Assembly: GCA_019637895.1 (NCBI GenBank) | Contig: JAHBUU010000010.1 | Coordinates: 1 to 36,348 of the forward strand | Direction: 5' to 3' | Source of the DNA: Pseudobdellovibrionaceae bacterium | Lineage (GTDB): Bacteria > Bdellovibrionota > Bdellovibrionia > Bdellovibrionales > Bdellovibrionaceae | DNA: 36,348 nt | Shown: piece after piece, positions 33,040 to 36,348 of the stretch | How positions within the stretch are numbered: position 1 is the stretch's first letter | Layout of the letters: each line of letters begins with the position of its first letter | Position numbers and translations under genes: made by a program | Notes under the pieces: model-generated | What the model was told of the DNA's origin: nothing | Database searches by the model: none | Seen by the model: only the letters and a program-made list of their open reading frames with translations

Positions 33040-33941
33040 TAGACTTTTTCCACCTGATAGCGGCCGAGCAGTCCGGCGGGTTTTAGCAACAGAATGACGA
33101 TCAGGATTCCGAAGGCCAAGGCATCACGATAGGTGCTGGAGAGATAGGCGACGACCATCTCTTCGGAAAGCCCCATCAGCAGTCCTCCCAGAACGGCGCC
33201 GGGGATGGAACCGATTCCCCCAAGGACGGCGGCGACGAAGGCTTTGAGGCCGATCATCATTCCCATTAAAGGTTCGATCTTTGGATATTTCATCCCGACA
33301 AGGACGCTGCCGACTCCAGCCAGAGACGAACCGACGACGAAGGTCATCGCCACGATCCGATCCGGATTCACACCCAGCATGGCGGCGACGGAGCTATTTT
33401 GGCTGACGGCTCTCATCGCTCGTCCGATTTTGGTGTGATGAATCAGAAAGTGAAGACCGACCATCGCTAACAGAGCGACGATGAGAACAGTGAAGTCAGA
33501 GCTGCGCAGGCTGAGATCACCCCATTGAAAGAAGGTGATGTCCGGCATGACTTCGGGGAAGACCTTGGGGTCCGCGCCGAAAACTAACTGGCCTGCGTAC
33601 TGCAGAAAGAGACTCACGCCAATAGCGGTGATGAGAATATTCAGCTTTGGAGCTTTGCGCAGAGGGCGATAGGCCAAACGCTCAATGGTCAATCCGAGCA
33701 GGGCGCAAGCCACCATCGAGACGACAAGAAGAGTTGCCAGAGACATCAGGCCCGGTTGGTTTTCGATCCCGAGCCATTTGGCGGCGTAGTAGGCGGCGAA
33801 AGCGCCCACCATATAAACGTCGGAGTGGGCGAAATTGATCATCTGGAGGATTCCGTACACCATCGTGTACCCAAGAGCGATCAGAGCGTAGATACTTCCA
33901 AGGCTAAGGCCATTGACCAGATGCTGTACAAAATCTTGCAT
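33039..33941 (-). CDS. livH: Branched-chain amino-acid ABC transporter permease LivH
   Basis: Second permease subunit, 300 residues, about eight membrane segments. It starts MQDFVQHLVNGLSLGSIYALIALGYTMVYGILQMINFAHSDVYM, the classical LivH N-terminus, and has the coupling stretch MRAVSQNSSVAAMLGVNPDRI and GGIGSIPGAVLGG. A stem-loop lies between it and livK. No strong Shine-Dalgarno is seen before ATG 33941. Confidence 0.96.
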   Translation of the reverse strand: MQDFVQHLVNGLSLGSIYALIALGYTMVYGILQMINFAHSDVYMVGAFAAYYAAKWLGIENQPGLMSLATLLVVSMVACALLGLTIERLAYRPLRKAPKLNILITAIGVSLFLQYAGQLVFGADPKVFPEVMPDITFFQWGDLSLRSSDFTVLIVALLAMVGLHFLIHHTKIGRAMRAVSQNSSVAAMLGVNPDRIVAMTFVVGSSLAGVGSVLVGMKYPKIEPLMGMMIGLKAFVAAVLGGIGSIPGAVLGGLLMGLSEEMVVAYLSSTYRDALAFGILIVILLLKPAGLLGRYQVEKV

Positions 33942-33954
33942 GCCGCAATCTTAG

Positions 33955-33988
33955 GGCGCTTCACGCGTTTTTCCAAGCGCGAAACGCC
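33955..33988 (-). other. livK-livH intercistronic stem-loop
   Basis: On the minus strand the 34-base segment folds with GGCG/CGCC closing pairs and about 12 base pairs, including G-U wobbles, around an A-rich loop, 5 bases after the livK stop. Hairpins in this position often stabilise the upstream mRNA so that the binding protein is made in excess over the permease; this use is an inference. Confidence 0.6.
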
Positions 33989-33993
33989 TGAAT

Positions 33994-35115
33994 TTACGGA
34001 TGAATCGTGGTCACGAACTTGTTGGATTTTCCCTGGACCTGAACCACGACGGCGGATTTCACGGCATCTCGATTTTCGTTGATGCTGATCTTTCCGGTGG
34101 CGCCTGCGAAATCTTTCGTTTTGGCGATCTCGTCACGGATGAGGTTCGGTTTGATCTCTTGAGCCCGCTCCATGGCAAGGATCAGGATGCGAGCGGCGTC
34201 ATATCCCATGGCAGCCAGGCCATCTGGAGTATCGCCGTATTTGGCTTGAAAGCGGGTGATGAAGTCACGAACGACTGGATCTGTGGATTCGCTGGTATAG
34301 TGGTTCGAGAAGTAGGCTCCATCGATAGCTTCTTTGCCGATCTCGGACAGCTTCGTGGAATCCCAGCCGTCTCCGCCGAGCAGGGGGACTTTGATTCCAA
34401 GATCGCGGGCTTGTTGGGCGATCAGGCCTACTTCGGTGTAATAGCCTGGGATGAAGATCGCGTCGGGAGCTTTCGAGCGAATTTGAGTGAGTTGGGCTTT
34501 GAAGTCGACGTCTCCGGCTTGATAGCTGAGATCGGCGATGATTTCACCGCCCATTTTTTTGAGATCGGCCGCAAAGACATCAGCCAAGCCCACCGAGTAG
34601 TCATTTTTCACGTCGCGCAAGATCGCTGCTTTTTTGACCTTCAGGTTCTCACTGGCGAATTTCGCCATGACGAAACCTTGGAAGGGGTCGATGAAGCAAA
34701 CGCGGAAAATATAATCGCCGATTTTGGTGACTTCCGGATTGGTGGAAGAGGGCGAGATCATCGGAATTTTATATTCCTGAGCGATGGGAGCGGCGGCTTT
34801 CGAGCGGCTTGAGGCCACTTCGCCGAGGACAGCGACCACGTTCTCTTGTGTGATCAGGCGAGTGACGACCTGAACTGCTTCGGTGTCACGGCCTTGGTCG
34901 TCGAGGGTGATCAGCTTGATTTTTTTGCCCTTGATGCCACCTTTTTCATTCACTTCGTCGATGGCCAACCGGATGCCTTTGTTGGTGGACAGACCAAAAG
35001 TCGCATCATTTCCCGTCAAGGAGCCGAACTCACCCACGCGGATTTCATCGCCGGATTTTGTGCAGCCCGACAGAAGGGGAAGCGAAAAAAGGATGGCAAA
35101 AAAGAGTTTTTTCAT
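33994..35115 (-). CDS. livK: Branched-chain amino-acid binding lipoprotein LivK-like
   Basis: Periplasmic ligand-binding subunit of the importer. From ATG 35115 (GGAGG 9 bases upstream) it has 373 residues, with signal peptide ending LLSGC so it is probably lipid-anchored, unlike the soluble E. coli LivK. Motifs are IRVGEFGSLTGNDATFG, KGIRLAIDEVNEKGGIKGKKIKLITLDDQG, VVAVLGEVASSRSKAAAP, ISPSSTNPEVT, and YDAARILILAMERA. An in-frame extension to 35247 would add 44 basic residues overlapping the upstream hairpin and is rejected. Ligand cannot be fixed from sequence; leucine/isoleucine/valine or neutral amino acids are most likely. Confidence 0.93.
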   Translation of the reverse strand: MKKLFFAILFSLPLLSGCTKSGDEIRVGEFGSLTGNDATFGLSTNKGIRLAIDEVNEKGGIKGKKIKLITLDDQGRDTEAVQVVTRLITQENVVAVLGEVASSRSKAAAPIAQEYKIPMISPSSTNPEVTKIGDYIFRVCFIDPFQGFVMAKFASENLKVKKAAILRDVKNDYSVGLADVFAADLKKMGGEIIADLSYQAGDVDFKAQLTQIRSKAPDAIFIPGYYTEVGLIAQQARDLGIKVPLLGGDGWDSTKLSEIGKEAIDGAYFSNHYTSESTDPVVRDFITRFQAKYGDTPDGLAAMGYDAARILILAMERAQEIKPNLIRDEIAKTKDFAGATGKISINENRDAVKSAVVVQVQGKSNKFVTTIHP

Positions 35116-35130
35116 TCGGATGGACCTCCG

Positions 35131-35176
35131 TCCCAGATTGTGAATGTCCCGGTCATGTTCATAGACCGGGCTGGGA
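35131..35176 (-). promoter_or_regulatory. Nested stem-loop in the pfkA-livK gap
   Basis: CCCGGTC at 35148-35154 pairs with GACCGGG at 35164-35170, and the outer TCCCAG at 35131-35136 pairs with CTGGGA at 35171-35176. It lies between the pfkA stop and the livK ribosome-binding site on the minus strand. It may terminate part of the pfkA transcript or act as a leader element for livK; no T tract is present. Confidence 0.4.
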
Positions 35177-35191
35177 TGGTCAATGCTAAAT

Positions 35192-36181
35192 CTAAGTCGC
35201 GAGCTGATTCGCGAGATGGATGTAATCGAGAGGGGTTTTCTTTTCATGAGAAATCGCCTCTTCGAGAGGAACGAGCACGAGCTGATTGCCCTCTGTGCCG
35301 ACCATCAGGTCGCAGTCTCCCTTGAGCAGGGTCTCGACGGCGGCTCCGGCCATGCGACTGGCAAGAATACGGTCGTTGGCTGTGGGTGAACCACCGCGCT
35401 GTTGATGGCCGAGGATACAGACTTTGGCATCGAGACCGGATTTTTTCCGGATCGCATCGGCCAGATCATAGGCGCGACCGGGCTTCTGCCCTTCGGCCGT
35501 GATGATGATCGAACTTTTTTTGCCGCGCTTTTGCGCCTCTCGGATGCGATCCACCGCTTTATCCACAGTGGTGTTCACCTCAGGAGTGAAGATTTCTTCA
35601 GCGCCACCGGCGAGGCCAACCCAGGCGGCGATGAAACCAGAGTTACGACCCATGACTTCGACGATGAAGAGACGATCATGGCTGTCAGCGGTATCGCGGA
35701 TTTTATCGATGGCGTCCAAGGCGGTATTGACCGCAGTGTCGAAGCCGACGGTGCGATCGGTGCCATAGATATCATTGTCGATGGTGCCGGGAATCCCAAT
35801 GACGGGAATCCGATGTTCTTCCCAAAGAGCGTGGGCGCCGCGGAAGGAGCCGTCCCCACCGATACAAACAAGGGCGTCAATGCCCGCTTGTTTCAGATTC
35901 TCGGCGGCGACTTTTCGAACTTCGGGTTTATGAAAATCGGGAGCCCGACCGGTTTTCAGAATGGTGCCACCACGTTGGATGATGTTCCCCATTCCGCGGG
36001 GACTTAATTCGATGAATTGCTTGTCCAACATGCCAAGATATCCAGAGAGGATCCCGACCGTCTCAAGATTTTTTGAAGCCGCTATCCGAACGACCGCGCG
36101 AATCGCCGCATTCATGCCCGGCGCGTCGCCACCACTGGTATAGATGCCGAGCTTCCGGATTTGCGTCTGAAATTTTCCCAT
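35192..36181 (-). CDS. pfkA: ATP-dependent 6-phosphofructokinase
   Basis: PfkA phosphorylates fructose-6-phosphate in glycolysis. The 329-residue protein has YTSGGDAPGMNAAIRAVVR, then GGDGSFRGA (108-116), whose Gly111 is typical of ATP-using enzymes (PPi enzymes carry Asp). PGTIDNDI follows (131-138; Asp135 catalytic), with Gly132 again pointing to ATP, and later VEVMGRNSGFIA and LGHQQRGGSPTANDRILA. Length is close to bacterial PfkA. It is upstream of livK on the same strand, separated by 76 bases with a hairpin. No strong Shine-Dalgarno is seen before ATG 36181. Confidence 0.96.
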   Translation of the reverse strand: MGKFQTQIRKLGIYTSGGDAPGMNAAIRAVVRIAASKNLETVGILSGYLGMLDKQFIELSPRGMGNIIQRGGTILKTGRAPDFHKPEVRKVAAENLKQAGIDALVCIGGDGSFRGAHALWEEHRIPVIGIPGTIDNDIYGTDRTVGFDTAVNTALDAIDKIRDTADSHDRLFIVEVMGRNSGFIAAWVGLAGGAEEIFTPEVNTTVDKAVDRIREAQKRGKKSSIIITAEGQKPGRAYDLADAIRKKSGLDAKVCILGHQQRGGSPTANDRILASRMAGAAVETLLKGDCDLMVGTEGNQLVLVPLEEAISHEKKTPLDYIHLANQLAT

Positions 36182-36276
36182 GGAGTCGACTTTGCCAGGT
36201 TTGCTCTTGGGAGACTAGGGAAAAGGCCTTTCTCCAGCGATGGATTTATTTTGGGGGTGCGGGGGCCCTGCCGGTC

Positions 36277-36348
36277 TCGGAGGACATCCGGGAAGCGTGA
36301 CGCGTTTTTCCTTTTGGGAACGCCGCCAGGCGATCCCAAAAGGAAAAT
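36277..36348 (+). repeat. Dispersed structured repeat, copy 2 (cut by window end)
   Basis: 36277-36347 aligns over 71 bases with the reverse complement of 3427-3497, with 66 identities: the first 34 bases are identical and the five differences fall in the hairpin 36306-36347. Four of them form two compensated pairs (A-T to C-G and C-G to T-A) and one is in the loop. It lies about 95 bases upstream of pfkA. A G/C-rich segment at 36254-36276 (GGGGGCCCTGCC) parallels an arm of copy 1, so the closing arm is expected just outside the window. Confidence 0.85.

Noticed and set aside
1-36348. tRNA, rRNA genes or intact insertion sequences
   Set aside because: No tRNA-like cloverleaf, rRNA segment or transposase-like reading frame was recognised by eye; a covariance search would be needed to exclude small RNAs.

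Overview
The window reads as a Gram-negative chromosome with moderately high GC and densely packed genes. The gene families and their order (sigma-54-style flagellar operon, Mla-type lipid transport, Liv amino-acid importer, S1/P1 nuclease, trypsin-like secreted protease, YcaQ-like glycosylase) fit a Bdellovibrio-like member of the Bdellovibrionota. That placement is an inference from gene content; no rRNA or other taxonomic marker is present.

Layout. (1) 33-3320, plus strand: glmU and glmS, the enzymes feeding UDP-GlcNAc to cell-wall and LPS synthesis. (2) 3321-3839: a gene-free stretch made almost entirely of two long fold-back repeats, directly behind the conserved glmS 3' end (a potential Tn7-type attachment target). 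(3) 3840-6353: a divergent pair, an MltF-like lytic transglycosylase lipoprotein (minus) and a secreted S1/P1 nuclease (plus). (4) 6407-8949: trmFO (minus), a DUF721/DciA-like protein (plus) and a small outer-membrane barrel protein (minus). (5) 9095-11919, minus: an Mla-type operon in the order lipoprotein, MlaE, MlaF, MlaD. (6) 12194-27754, plus: one long flagellar cluster. It starts with a large periplasmic TPR protein under a good sigma-54 promoter candidate, continues with an AAA+/Fis regulator that has lost the sigma-54 contact loop, and then runs flgB, flgC, fliE, fliF, fliG, fliH, fliI, fliJ, a MotE-like gene, fliK, flgD, a flagellar operon protein and flgE. (7) 27861-36181, minus: pfkA, then livK, livH, livM, livG, livF, a ycaQ-like gene and a secreted serine protease. 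(8) 36182-36348: a second copy of the structured repeat seen behind glmS.

The flagellar cluster builds the MS ring/C ring (FliF, FliG), the export ATPase complex (FliH, FliI, FliJ), the proximal rod (FlgB, FlgC, FliE), the hook (FlgD, FlgE, FliK) and an accessory membrane protein. Most neighbours overlap or are a few bases apart, so coordinated translation is likely. The Liv genes form a complete branched-chain/neutral amino-acid ABC importer with tight ATGA or TAATG overlaps.

The most unusual content is not protein-coding. A 71-base block occurs near both ends of the window in opposite orientations. Its inner hairpin differs at four stem positions that form two fully compensated base-pair swaps, so structure is conserved rather than sequence. 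Beside the first copy lies a perfect 56-base inverted repeat of similar architecture. On the protein side, the regulator without a GAFTGA loop, sitting inside a flagellar structural operon behind a sigma-54-like promoter, is the best candidate for undescribed regulation.
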